Below the pieces are notes generated by a model that was not told where the DNA came from, ran no database searches, and was given only the letters and a program-made list of their open reading frames with translations. 64,000 bases of DNA, taken from Sporosarcina sp. P34 (GTDB lineage Bacteria; Bacillota; Bacilli; Bacillales_A; Planococcaceae). The translations under genes and the position numbers were made by a program. Shown piece after piece: positions 54,242 through 60,995 of this stretch; positions within the stretch are counted from its first letter, which is position 1, and every line of letters begins with the position of its first letter. The stretch spans positions 1 through 64,000 of the forward strand of contig NZ_PDZC01000007.1 in assembly GCF_002743375.1 (NCBI RefSeq), in the 5' to 3' direction.

Positions 54242-55240
54242 ATGGATACCATTCTCATACTAACCATTCTCGTCGTAATATTTGCTTTAGCTTTCGATTT
54301 CATCAATGGTTTCCATGATACAGCCAACGCGATCGCTACGTCCGTATCGACACGCGCATTGAAGCCTCGGACGGCGATCATGCTTGCCGCTACGATGAAC
54401 TTCGTCGGTGCGCTGACATTCACAGGCGTAGCGAAAACCATTACGAAGGATATCGTTGATCCATTCGTATTGGAAAACGGATCTCTCGTCATTTTGGCAG
54501 CACTCGTTTCTGCGATTACTTGGAACTTGATCACATGGTATTTCGGAATCCCCTCCAGCTCTTCCCATACACTGATCGGCTCCATTGCTGGTTCAGCGAT
54601 TGCAGCGGCGGGTTTTGGTATTCTGAATTACAGCGGCTTCATCAAAATACTTCAAGCACTGCTGCTATCTCCTATCATTGCGCTAGTTGGTGGATTTCTT
54701 GTCATGACCATATTACGTGTGGTCTTAAAGAACCGTAATTTATTCAAAGCGAACCGCCGTATTCGGTACATGCAAATCGGAACGGCTGCGATTCAATCGT
54801 TCACGCACGGTACAAATGACGCGCAAAAAGCGATGGGGATTATTACGATGGCTTTGATAGCAGCAGAATTACAGACAACTGATGATATCCAATTATGGGT
54901 ACGGGTTGCAGCGGCTACTGCAATGGGAATCGGTACGTCAATCGGCGGTTATAAGATCATCAAAACCGTCGGCGGGAAGATCATGAAAATCCGGCCGATT
55001 CACGGGATTGCGTCAGACTTGAACTCCGCAGTTATTATTTTCGGTGCTACCCTTATTCATTTACCTGTCAGTACGACGCACGTAATCTCTTCTTCTATTA
55101 TGGGAGTCGGTTCAGCGCAACGCTTGAAAGGCGTGAAATGGGGAGTCGCACAGAAGATTGTGTTGACATGGATTATCACAATGCCCATCTCTGCAGTAAT
55201 GGCTGCAGTCATCTATAAACTATTCACACTATTCCTATAA
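54242..55240 (+). CDS. PiT family inorganic phosphate transporter
   Basis: A 332-residue PiT carrier with about ten helices and both signature repeats: DFINGFHDTANAIATSVSTR (N-terminal half) and SFTHGTNDAQKAMGII (C-terminal half), plus PVSTTHVISSSIMGVG. It imports phosphate with protons or as a metal-phosphate complex. The ATG follows AAGGAG. It is co-transcribed with the DUF47 regulator. Confidence 0.94.
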   Translation: MDTILILTILVVIFALAFDFINGFHDTANAIATSVSTRALKPRTAIMLAATMNFVGALTFTGVAKTITKDIVDPFVLENGSLVILAALVSAITWNLITWYFGIPSSSSHTLIGSIAGSAIAAAGFGILNYSGFIKILQALLLSPIIALVGGFLVMTILRVVLKNRNLFKANRRIRYMQIGTAAIQSFTHGTNDAQKAMGIITMALIAAELQTTDDIQLWVRVAAATAMGIGTSIGGYKIIKTVGGKIMKIRPIHGIASDLNSAVIIFGATLIHLPVSTTHVISSSIMGVGSAQRLKGVKWGVAQKIVLTWIITMPISAVMAAVIYKLFTLFL

Positions 55241-55431
55241 TGACATGGAAATCTAGTCGTTCAATCCTTCGAACCAATCTTTCCACTTGCCATTTCTGGA
55301 TTTTCTTGTTATGATAAAGAAGAATTATTTTTGTTCGACGTTGGTCTACGATGTATCTTGACCGTTTTTTAGAAATTGAGCAAGGATAGTAATACAATGT
55401 GTACACGAGTGTGCACGAGGAGGAAACAAAC

Positions 55432-55632
55432 ATGGAACAAGGTAAAGTAAAATGGTTTAACGCAGAAAAAGGTTATGGCTTCATCGAACGTGAAGATGGC
55501 GACGACGTATTCGTACACTTCTCAGCTATCCAAGGTGATGGCTTCAAAACTCTTGAAGAAGGTCAAGACGTTACTTTCGAGATCGAACAAGGACAACGCG
55601 GACTTCAAGCAACTAACGTTACTAAAAACTAA
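55432..55632 (+). CDS. Cold-shock protein (CspA/CspB family)
   Basis: A 66-residue OB-fold protein with RNP1 KGYGFIER and RNP2 VFVHFSAI. It binds single-stranded RNA or DNA and acts as an RNA chaperone at low temperature. The ATG at 55432 follows GAGGAGG. A long leader upstream contains the palindromic TGTACACGAGTGTGCAC stretch near 55399-55416. Confidence 0.96.
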   Translation: MEQGKVKWFNAEKGYGFIEREDGDDVFVHFSAIQGDGFKTLEEGQDVTFEIEQGQRGLQATNVTKN

Positions 55633-55644
55633 TTAACCTATACA

Positions 55645-55677
55645 AACCACTTCCTTTTTAGGAAGTGGTTTTTTTTA
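55645..55677 (+). terminator. Terminator of the csp gene
   Basis: AACCACTTCC and GGAAGTGGTT arms, 6-nt loop, T8 run. Confidence 0.9.
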
Positions 55678-55699
55678 TGCATTTCTTTTCATTGCTATG

Positions 55700-55830
55700 G
55701 CGCGGTGTTAGGTAGCTTTTGCGCGGTTATAACGTAGTATAGCGCGATCTATTGAGAGTTTAGCGCGATAAGTGATAGGTATAGCGCGGTAATGGTCGAT
55801 CATAGCGCGGTCGTAGTCGACTTTGGCGCG
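55700..55830 (-). repeat. 21-bp-periodic GCGCG array 3 (7 copies)
   Basis: GCGCG begins at 55700, 55721, 55742, 55763, 55784, 55805 and 55826: seven copies at exactly 21 bp. On the minus strand the motif reads ACCGCGCTAT, a one-base variant of CCGCTCTAT in the other arrays. It lies between the terminators of csp (+) and the small membrane protein (-). Confidence 0.9.
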
Positions 55831-55870
55831 GTTGTGATGTCACCCTACACAACCACCAACGCCGCACCGC

Positions 55871-55905
55871 AAAAAAACTGCCGAGTATAGTATATACCCG
55901 ACAGT
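55871..55905 (-). terminator. Terminator of the 55-residue membrane protein gene
   Basis: ACTGTCGGGTATA and TATACTCGGCAGT arms (two mismatches) followed by T7 on the minus strand. Confidence 0.75.
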
Positions 55906-55915
55906 CGTTCATAGA

Positions 55916-56083
55916 TTATTGCCAGCCAAACGTACCGATTTGGGTGTACGACTGGTTGTCCATGGATTGATGATTTTTTTGTGTAGGATTATTTTTGAAA
56001 GTAGCCTGAACCATTAACACGACGCCCACTACCGCCACAATCAACACCACGATCAGCCAAATCGCAACTGTTTTTCCCTTCAT
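55916..56083 (-). CDS. Small single-pass membrane protein
   Basis: A 55-residue protein with a short basic start, one strongly hydrophobic helix (about 6-25; IWLIVVLIVAVVGVVLMV) and a polar Asn/Gln-rich tail. The ATG follows GGTGAGAG. No family is recognised. It has its own terminator, which supports it as a real gene, and it follows the 153-residue protein gene on the same strand. Confidence 0.65.
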   Translation of the reverse strand: MKGKTVAIWLIVVLIVAVVGVVLMVQATFKNNPTQKNHQSMDNQSYTQIGTFGWQ

Positions 56084-56104
56084 TCACTCTCACCTCTATA
56101 GCTG

Positions 56105-56566
56105 TTATTTCGTTTTGACGGAAAAGCCTTCTTCTTTCAAATAACTTGCCGCCTCACCGTAATCTCCGAAGCCCTCTTCCAAGTTGACTTCATGATAAAT
56201 ATTAAAGAAGCCATCTTCTTCAAGAAGTGTCAGCATTTGACCATTGGAATTCTGCCATGTTTCCGCGATAGTTTCAGGCGCCTGGACCTCTGTCGCCAAT
56301 CCTTCAATTGCCGCGCGGATGACTGTACGGAGTTCATCTGCAGAGTATTCGCGTACATTGACTAGACCGCGTTCATCTGCTTCATAGCCTTTGACATCTG
56401 CCACGTAGACAAATGCATTGCCGTTCGGGTGCAAATGCTGCACGACAACCGTTTTATCATACAAAGACTCTTCATAATGATAGTTCAAGCGCTTCATAGA
56501 CACTTCTTTCTTCACTAACTGCGGGAACTCTTCTATAATCTGTTGTTTTTCTTCAAATGTTAACAT
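56105..56566 (-). CDS. Conserved hypothetical protein
   Basis: A 153-residue acidic soluble protein (LTFEEKQQIIEEFPQLVKKEVSMKRLNYHYEES start region; NVREYSADELRTVIRAAIEG in the middle). I recognise no named domain; similar proteins are familiar from Bacillaceae genomes. The ATG follows GAAGGAA. It lies 20 bp upstream of the small membrane protein gene and 32 bp downstream of another. Confidence 0.75.
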   Translation of the reverse strand: MLTFEEKQQIIEEFPQLVKKEVSMKRLNYHYEESLYDKTVVVQHLHPNGNAFVYVADVKGYEADERGLVNVREYSADELRTVIRAAIEGLATEVQAPETIAETWQNSNGQMLTLLEEDGFFNIYHEVNLEEGFGDYGEAASYLKEEGFSVKTK

Positions 56567-56598
56567 GTGTATTCCTTCTTTCTACTGAAATTCAGTCT

Positions 56599-56697
56599 TC
56601 ATCTCGTTCGCCATTCCGTAATCAGGACAAGCAATATGACGACTACAAATGCGATTATATAAAACCAGGAAGGTACACTGCTCACGCCACCGAACAT
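56599..56697 (-). CDS. Very small membrane protein (32 residues)
   Basis: A short frame encodes a protein with one helix (WFYIIAFVVVILLVLITEW) and a basic end. A strong AAGGAG lies 8 nt before the ATG. No family is recognised. It begins a run of three minus-strand genes that ends at 55916. Confidence 0.5.
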   Translation of the reverse strand: MFGGVSSVPSWFYIIAFVVVILLVLITEWRTR

Positions 56698-56842
56698 GCC
56701 ATCCACTCCTTCCAAACTTCCATTCTTTTTTTAGTATACCCTTTTTCCTGCTACTCTGGAGGAATATTTTCAACAATTCATAGTTCCCACTGTATTGCTG
56801 AGGGGGAAACAGAGTATAATGTGAATGAGGAGTGGGTTTCAT

Positions 56843-57970
56843 ATGATAAAACGCCTGTTTCAGTTACTCTTTCTCGCAGTACTCATCTACGCTTTCAAGC
56901 CCTTCTGGGAAGGTCCAGTATCACAATACGTGGACTTATCATTTCTCGACCCGCTTGATGCCAAAGTAGAAACCGTGCTGAACGAGGAAGTAGTTGGATC
57001 TGCGCTTGACTATACAAAAGAATCAATTGTTGAGTTAATCACATTCGTTTCCGATAAAGCTGCCGGAAGCAGTCCCCCAGAGGAAGTCGCCCAACCCGTG
57101 CTCGATGCACCGGCAACAGGCATTATTTCTATCCACAATATCGAAATTGGTACAACCGAAGCGCAAGTGAAGGAAAAACTCGGTGAACCTACGCGGAAAT
57201 CCGTCAATGAATATGGAACGGAGTGGCTGACGTTCCATGACAATTATCAGAACTTCGTCATGTTGTCATACGATATCAAACGTCGCGTCAATGCGCTCTA
57301 TACAAACGATCGCCTCATCGCTTCATCCATCGGCATCGAGTACGGTGTGCCGAAAGCGGAAGTACGCGAAGGTCTTGGCACACCGATTTCCGAAATACGT
57401 AAAGGGACAAACATTTATAAGCTGCAAAACGATGAAGGCATGGACATCTTTCATACGGATGGTCTGTATATCTATGTCTTTTATGATCTGCACACTGACA
57501 ATACCGTAACCGCAGTCCAATTAATCTCGGATTCACTAGAGCAAAAAAAGTCCGCCCTCTATGCCCCCAAAAACGATGCGATGCGTAAAGGCTTTGAGAT
57601 GCAATTATTTGATTTGACGAACGCAGCAAGAGTTCGACACGGTCGCTCCATTTTAACATGGGATGAACTGGCGGCTGAAACGGCACGTTTGCACAGTACG
57701 GATATGGCAGTACAAGATTACTTCAGTCATGAAAACTTGCAAGGTGAGTCCCCTTTCGACCGGATGAAAAAGCAAGGAGTGGCGTTCGTCAGTGCGGGTG
57801 AAAACCTAGCTTACGGTCAGTCAAGCAGTATTTTTGCACATGAAGGTCTAATGAATTCAAAAGGCCATAGAGAAAACATATTAATCCGTGACTACCAGTT
57901 CCTTGGGATCGGTGTAGACTTTAATGACAAAGAACAGCCATTTTATACAGAAAACTTCTTCGCTAAGTAA
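56843..57970 (+). CDS. CAP-domain (YkwD/YlbC-like) secreted protein
   Basis: A 375-residue protein with an N-terminal hydrophobic anchor (about 1-20), a CAP-associated N-terminal domain (about 85-225; IEIGTTEAQVKEKLGEPTRK and YGVPKAEVREGLGTP repeats), and a C-terminal CAP/SCP domain (about 240-370; NAARVRHGRSILTWDE, HSTDMAVQDYFSHENLQG, AGENLAYG, GHRENIL). The start at 56843 follows GAGGAG; the frame from 56825 includes that site. B. subtilis YlbC has the same arrangement; function unclear. Confidence 0.9.
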   Translation: MIKRLFQLLFLAVLIYAFKPFWEGPVSQYVDLSFLDPLDAKVETVLNEEVVGSALDYTKESIVELITFVSDKAAGSSPPEEVAQPVLDAPATGIISIHNIEIGTTEAQVKEKLGEPTRKSVNEYGTEWLTFHDNYQNFVMLSYDIKRRVNALYTNDRLIASSIGIEYGVPKAEVREGLGTPISEIRKGTNIYKLQNDEGMDIFHTDGLYIYVFYDLHTDNTVTAVQLISDSLEQKKSALYAPKNDAMRKGFEMQLFDLTNAARVRHGRSILTWDELAAETARLHSTDMAVQDYFSHENLQGESPFDRMKKQGVAFVSAGENLAYGQSSSIFAHEGLMNSKGHRENILIRDYQFLGIGVDFNDKEQPFYTENFFAK

Positions 57971-58068
57971 GGGAATTTCCTTTCATTACGGTAAGATATC
58001 CAGTAAAATAAAGACAAGGGCTTTGGTAAATCCAAGACCTTCATTACAGCATTAAAGGAGATTATCAA

Positions 58069-58518
58069 TTGAAAAAACTTGCTGCATTTTTCCTCGCCGC
58101 GACATTGATTTTGTCGCCAATCGGGAACATCATCTTCCAAGATGAAATTACTGCTGAAGCACGTGGCTATAAGTCTGGTAAGAAGAGTTTCAGTACACCT
58201 AATCGTGTGCAACCGAATAAAGCCGAAAAGAAACAAGATACCAATCAAAGTAATGATAAAGCAACAGCAGGTAACACAGCGAAGAAGCCAGGCGGTATGG
58301 GTGGCGGCTTGATGAAAGGTCTATTAGTGGGTGGACTTGCGGGTCTATTATTCGGCAGCTTGTTTGCGAATATGGGGATGCTTGGGTCCATTATGGGCTT
58401 GTTGATTAACGTGTTAGCGATTGTCTTCATCATTTACATGGTTCGGAAGATTTTCGCGATCTTCAAAGAGAAAGAGCGTAAACGCAACGAGGATATGAAT
58501 CAATGGAACAACAGATAA
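58069..58518 (+). CDS. Secreted/membrane protein with Gly-rich segment (Tim44-like N-terminus)
   Basis: A 149-residue protein with TTG start behind AAAGGAG, a signal-like helix (about 1-20), a basic linker, a Gly/Met-rich stretch (PGGMGGGLMKGLLVGGLAG) and two membrane segments (about 85-105, 107-127). This layout resembles the N-terminal part of Bacillus Tim44-domain proteins but the Tim44-like domain itself is absent. It overlaps the DUF2653 gene by 16 bp. Confidence 0.7.
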   Translation: MKKLAAFFLAATLILSPIGNIIFQDEITAEARGYKSGKKSFSTPNRVQPNKAEKKQDTNQSNDKATAGNTAKKPGGMGGGLMKGLLVGGLAGLLFGSLFANMGMLGSIMGLLINVLAIVFIIYMVRKIFAIFKEKERKRNEDMNQWNNR

Positions 58519-58793
58519 TCTACGAACAGGACGTAGTAAATGCAGTTTGTGTATTGATTGCAAAAGAGTCACGTGCTATGCCAGACGACGTGGAAGTCGA
58601 ACTTGCTTACGATGAAGACACTGGGTTTTCAGCAGATGCCGAGCTTAATGGCAAGATGCATCATTTGAATACCTCCCGTCTTGTCGAAGCGCTTCGCCTT
58701 TGGATTGAGCAGTATCTCGATCAAGATCCGATGGCAGCAGGCATTCAGCTAAAGCTGGATGATGAAGAAGGGATTATCGCGATCATTCGATAA
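58503..58793 (+). CDS. YxcD-family (DUF2653) protein
   Basis: A 96-residue protein with the DUF2653 pattern (IYEQDVVNAVCVLIAKE, VEVELAYDEDTGFSADAEL). Function unknown. It is translationally coupled to the preceding membrane protein gene by overlap and ends just before a terminator, which makes them a two-gene operon. Confidence 0.87.
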   Translation: MEQQIIYEQDVVNAVCVLIAKESRAMPDDVEVELAYDEDTGFSADAELNGKMHHLNTSRLVEALRLWIEQYLDQDPMAAGIQLKLDDEEGIIAIIR

Positions 58794-58800
58794 TCAACAG

Positions 58801-58831
58801 GACGCCCTTTCCGGGAGGGCGTTCTTTTTTT
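58801..58831 (+). terminator. Terminator of the DUF2653 operon
   Basis: ACGCCCT and AGGGCGT arms with a 7-nt loop and T7. Confidence 0.85.
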
Positions 58832-58952
58832 CGTCTATGGGAATGGAGAGGCTGATAGAGATGGGGATTTGCGCCTTCTCATTAGGATGGGAGCCCCCGT
58901 AAATACTACCTATCCACTTCCCCTATACCTTGACCAATATTTACATGCGCAT

Positions 58953-58986
58953 AAAAAAGGATGCCCCACGCCTCGGGACATCCTGC
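58953..58986 (-). terminator. Terminator of the SOD gene
   Basis: AGGATGTCCCG and the complementary GGGGCATCCT arm followed by T6 on the minus strand. Confidence 0.8.
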
Positions 58987-58994
58987 TCTACTTA

Positions 58995-59597
58995 TTACTT
59001 CATACTCTCAGATGTAATCTCTGCACAAGCAAATGGCGCGCCTGAATTACCTGCTGGATCTGTGATGTTATCATCCGGACCCTCGTGAATCACCAACGCT
59101 GTTCCGTCTTCATCGAGTAATGAATTGTCTTTTCCAGACTCCAGTGTTACTTCATCTGTCGTCACCGTAACTTTTGCGTTTCCATCTTCATCCGCCACAA
59201 GATTCTCCAAGTCACCTGCGTGATGTCCTTCTGGATTATTCAATCCGTGCTTTTTATCTGTTGGGTTGAAATGACCGCCAGCAGATGCTTTAAAGTCCGG
59301 TGCTGTACAGACTCCGGTTTCATGGAAGTGCATGCCGTGTTCCCCTGGCTCAAGGCCCGATACGTCCACATCCATTGCTACGCCAGACGGTCCTTGCGTT
59401 AACGTTATGGAACCGATTTCTTCTCCATCCACATTTATCACCGGCGCCATCACTTCAGGCTCCGCTGTCGTCTCTTCTTCCACGACGGGATCACCGCTGC
59501 CGTTCACCGGTTCTTTTTCTTTTTCCTCATCTGCTGCGCCACCGCAAGCCGCCATCATTAACGCGGATCCCAATACAATACTAGGTAATTTCCACAT
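58995..59597 (-). CDS. sodC: Cu/Zn superoxide dismutase family lipoprotein
   Basis: The 200-residue protein has a lipobox (LMMAAC, about 14-19), an acidic Glu/Pro linker, and the SodC domain (about 60-195): GEHGMHFHETG (copper His), GGHFNPTDKKHG and HHAGDLENLV (zinc/copper ligands), ALVIHEGPDD and a GAPFACAEI end with the disulfide Cys. It removes superoxide at the outer membrane face. The ATG at 59597 follows GGGGAGG; the longer frame to 59630 includes that site. Confidence 0.92.
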   Translation of the reverse strand: MWKLPSIVLGSALMMAACGGAADEEKEKEPVNGSGDPVVEEETTAEPEVMAPVINVDGEEIGSITLTQGPSGVAMDVDVSGLEPGEHGMHFHETGVCTAPDFKASAGGHFNPTDKKHGLNNPEGHHAGDLENLVADEDGNAKVTVTTDEVTLESGKDNSLLDEDGTALVIHEGPDDNITDPAGNSGAPFACAEITSESMK

Positions 59598-59714
59598 AAT
59601 TGAATACCTCCCCGTGTAAGTTATGTACATTGATGTCCATTACCGCTTGGATAATGAACTCATAGTGTGTAGTGTACCCAATTCTACAGTTTTCTAACAT
59701 GCTGCTAGGGTTCT

Positions 59715-59845
59715 AAGAGCGGATAGTAGGCCAAATAGAGCGGTTAACTCGTGAAATTGAGCGGTTGCAAGGACTTATAGAGCGCTTGTCAGTGATTTAA
59801 GAGCGAAAATGCAGCACGATAGAGCGCTCCGGCCGCCTGAATGAG
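59715..59845 (-). repeat. 21-bp-periodic GAGCG array 4 (7 copies)
   Basis: GAGCG begins at 59715, 59736, 59757, 59778, 59799, 59820 and 59841: seven copies at exactly 21 bp. On the minus strand it reads CCGCTCTAT or CCGCTCAAT, as in arrays 1 and 2. It lies 28 bp past the purC terminator, upstream of the SOD gene. Confidence 0.92.
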
Positions 59846-59872
59846 CGTCCACTCCCCCTTTCCCACTTTCCA

Positions 59873-59905
59873 CAATAAAAAACCGGAAACATTTTTCGTT
59901 TCCGG
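59873..59905 (-). terminator. Terminator of purC
   Basis: AACCGGAAAC and GTTTCCGGTT arms, 7-nt loop, T-run on the minus strand. Confidence 0.9.
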
Positions 59906-59912
59906 TTGGATT

Positions 59913-60593
59913 TTATGAAAATAATATCTTCTCTAATTCCATTGGTTCAATATATGTATCGCCTCGATAAACGCGCATATTGCCTCCTGAAATTTCATCG
60001 ATCAACATGATATTTCGCTCAGGATCGCGACCGAATTCCAATTTGATATCATATAGCTCCAAGCCTTTTTCCGCCATCTCTGCTCGCACTACCTCAGAAA
60101 TTTGCTTGGTTAAATCTTTAAGAGTTGCATATTCTTCATGCGTCAAAATGTGAAGTTGTGCCAAAGCATCTTCTGAAATGGGTGGATCTTGACGTTCATC
60201 ATCTTTTAGCGTCACTTCCACGAATGCATCCAATACTTGTCCTTCTTCAGCATACGCACCGAATCTGCGTAAGAAACTTCCGACCGCACGGTATCGACAA
60301 ATCACTTCTAATCCTTTACCAAAGACCGTAGCAGGCTTCACCGTCATCGTCACTTCATCCAGATCGGCATCGATGTAATGCGTCGGTACGTTTTGCTCCT
60401 CCAATTTCTCGAAAAAGTATTTCGTCATGCGAAGTCCAGACTTCCCGGCACCATCAATCGTCAGGCCTACTGTGTTGGCACCTGGATCAAATACACCATC
60501 TTCCCCTGTTACATCATCCTTGAATTTCAATAGCACGTGGCCATCTTCCAAGCGGTAGACGTCTTTCGTTTTACCAGAATAGGTTAATTTCAT
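59913..60593 (-). CDS. purC: Phosphoribosylaminoimidazole-succinocarboxamide synthase
   Basis: A 226-residue SAICAR synthetase: YSGKTKDVYRLEDG (ATP-binding start), VLLKFKDDVTGEDGV, ICRYRAVGSFLRRFG and the IKLEFGRD...LIDEISGGNMR motif with active-site acidic residues. It adds aspartate to CAIR in purine synthesis. It is a single gene with its own terminator rather than part of a pur operon, and it departs from the usual YEGKAKxxY start, so it may be a second, divergent copy. Confidence 0.87.
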   Translation of the reverse strand: MKLTYSGKTKDVYRLEDGHVLLKFKDDVTGEDGVFDPGANTVGLTIDGAGKSGLRMTKYFFEKLEEQNVPTHYIDADLDEVTMTVKPATVFGKGLEVICRYRAVGSFLRRFGAYAEEGQVLDAFVEVTLKDDERQDPPISEDALAQLHILTHEEYATLKDLTKQISEVVRAEMAEKGLELYDIKLEFGRDPERNIMLIDEISGGNMRVYRGDTYIEPMELEKILFS

Positions 60594-60681
60594 CCGTACG
60601 ATTCTCCTCTATTCATAAATGTGTACTACTTATTCAGTATAAAGCACTTTGACGAGAAGAAAAAGTATTGTTTGACAAAAG

Positions 60682-60723
60682 TTGATGTGCGTCAAGGTCG
60701 TTTTGACAAAATACTCTTATACT
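60682..60723 (+). promoter_or_regulatory. FNR/Crp-type box and promoter of the metal operon
   Basis: TTGATGTGCGTCAA (60682-60695) is a near-perfect FNR/Crp-type palindrome. The -10 TATACT is at 60718-60723, so +1 is about 60730 and the box is centred at -41.5, the class II activation position; no matching -35 is seen. The Crp/Fnr gene at the operon's end is the likely regulator. Confidence 0.65.
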
Positions 60724-60758
60724 TTAGTTAACAAATATAAGAGAAGAGGATGAGATCA

Positions 60759-60980
60759 ATGAAAAAAGTTGTATTTTTAATGGAACCATTCAGTTGCCCG
60801 TCTTGTGTTAAGAAAATCGAAGGGGCACTTTCCCGAGCCAAAGGCGTACAGCAAGTAAAAGTGTTATTCCATTCAAGTAAAGTTCGAGTCGAGTTTGATG
60901 AATCTATCGTAGAAGCCAATGAATTACAGGAATTGATTAGTAAACTCGGCTATCCAGTTCTCAATCAAAAAGTCTCATAG
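60759..60980 (+). CDS. CopZ-like heavy-metal-associated (HMA) protein
   Basis: A 73-residue HMA domain with the metal loop MEPFSCPSCVKKIE (CxxC) and the ferredoxin-like beta-alpha-beta pattern (VKVLFHSSKVRVEFD, LISKLGYPV). It probably hands metal to the ATPase encoded next, which has no HMA domain of its own. The ATG at 60759 follows GAGG; the ATG at 60750 is too close to that site. Confidence 0.87.
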   Translation: MKKVVFLMEPFSCPSCVKKIEGALSRAKGVQQVKVLFHSSKVRVEFDESIVEANELQELISKLGYPVLNQKVS

Positions 60981-60995
60981 AGAGGAGGCATTCAA

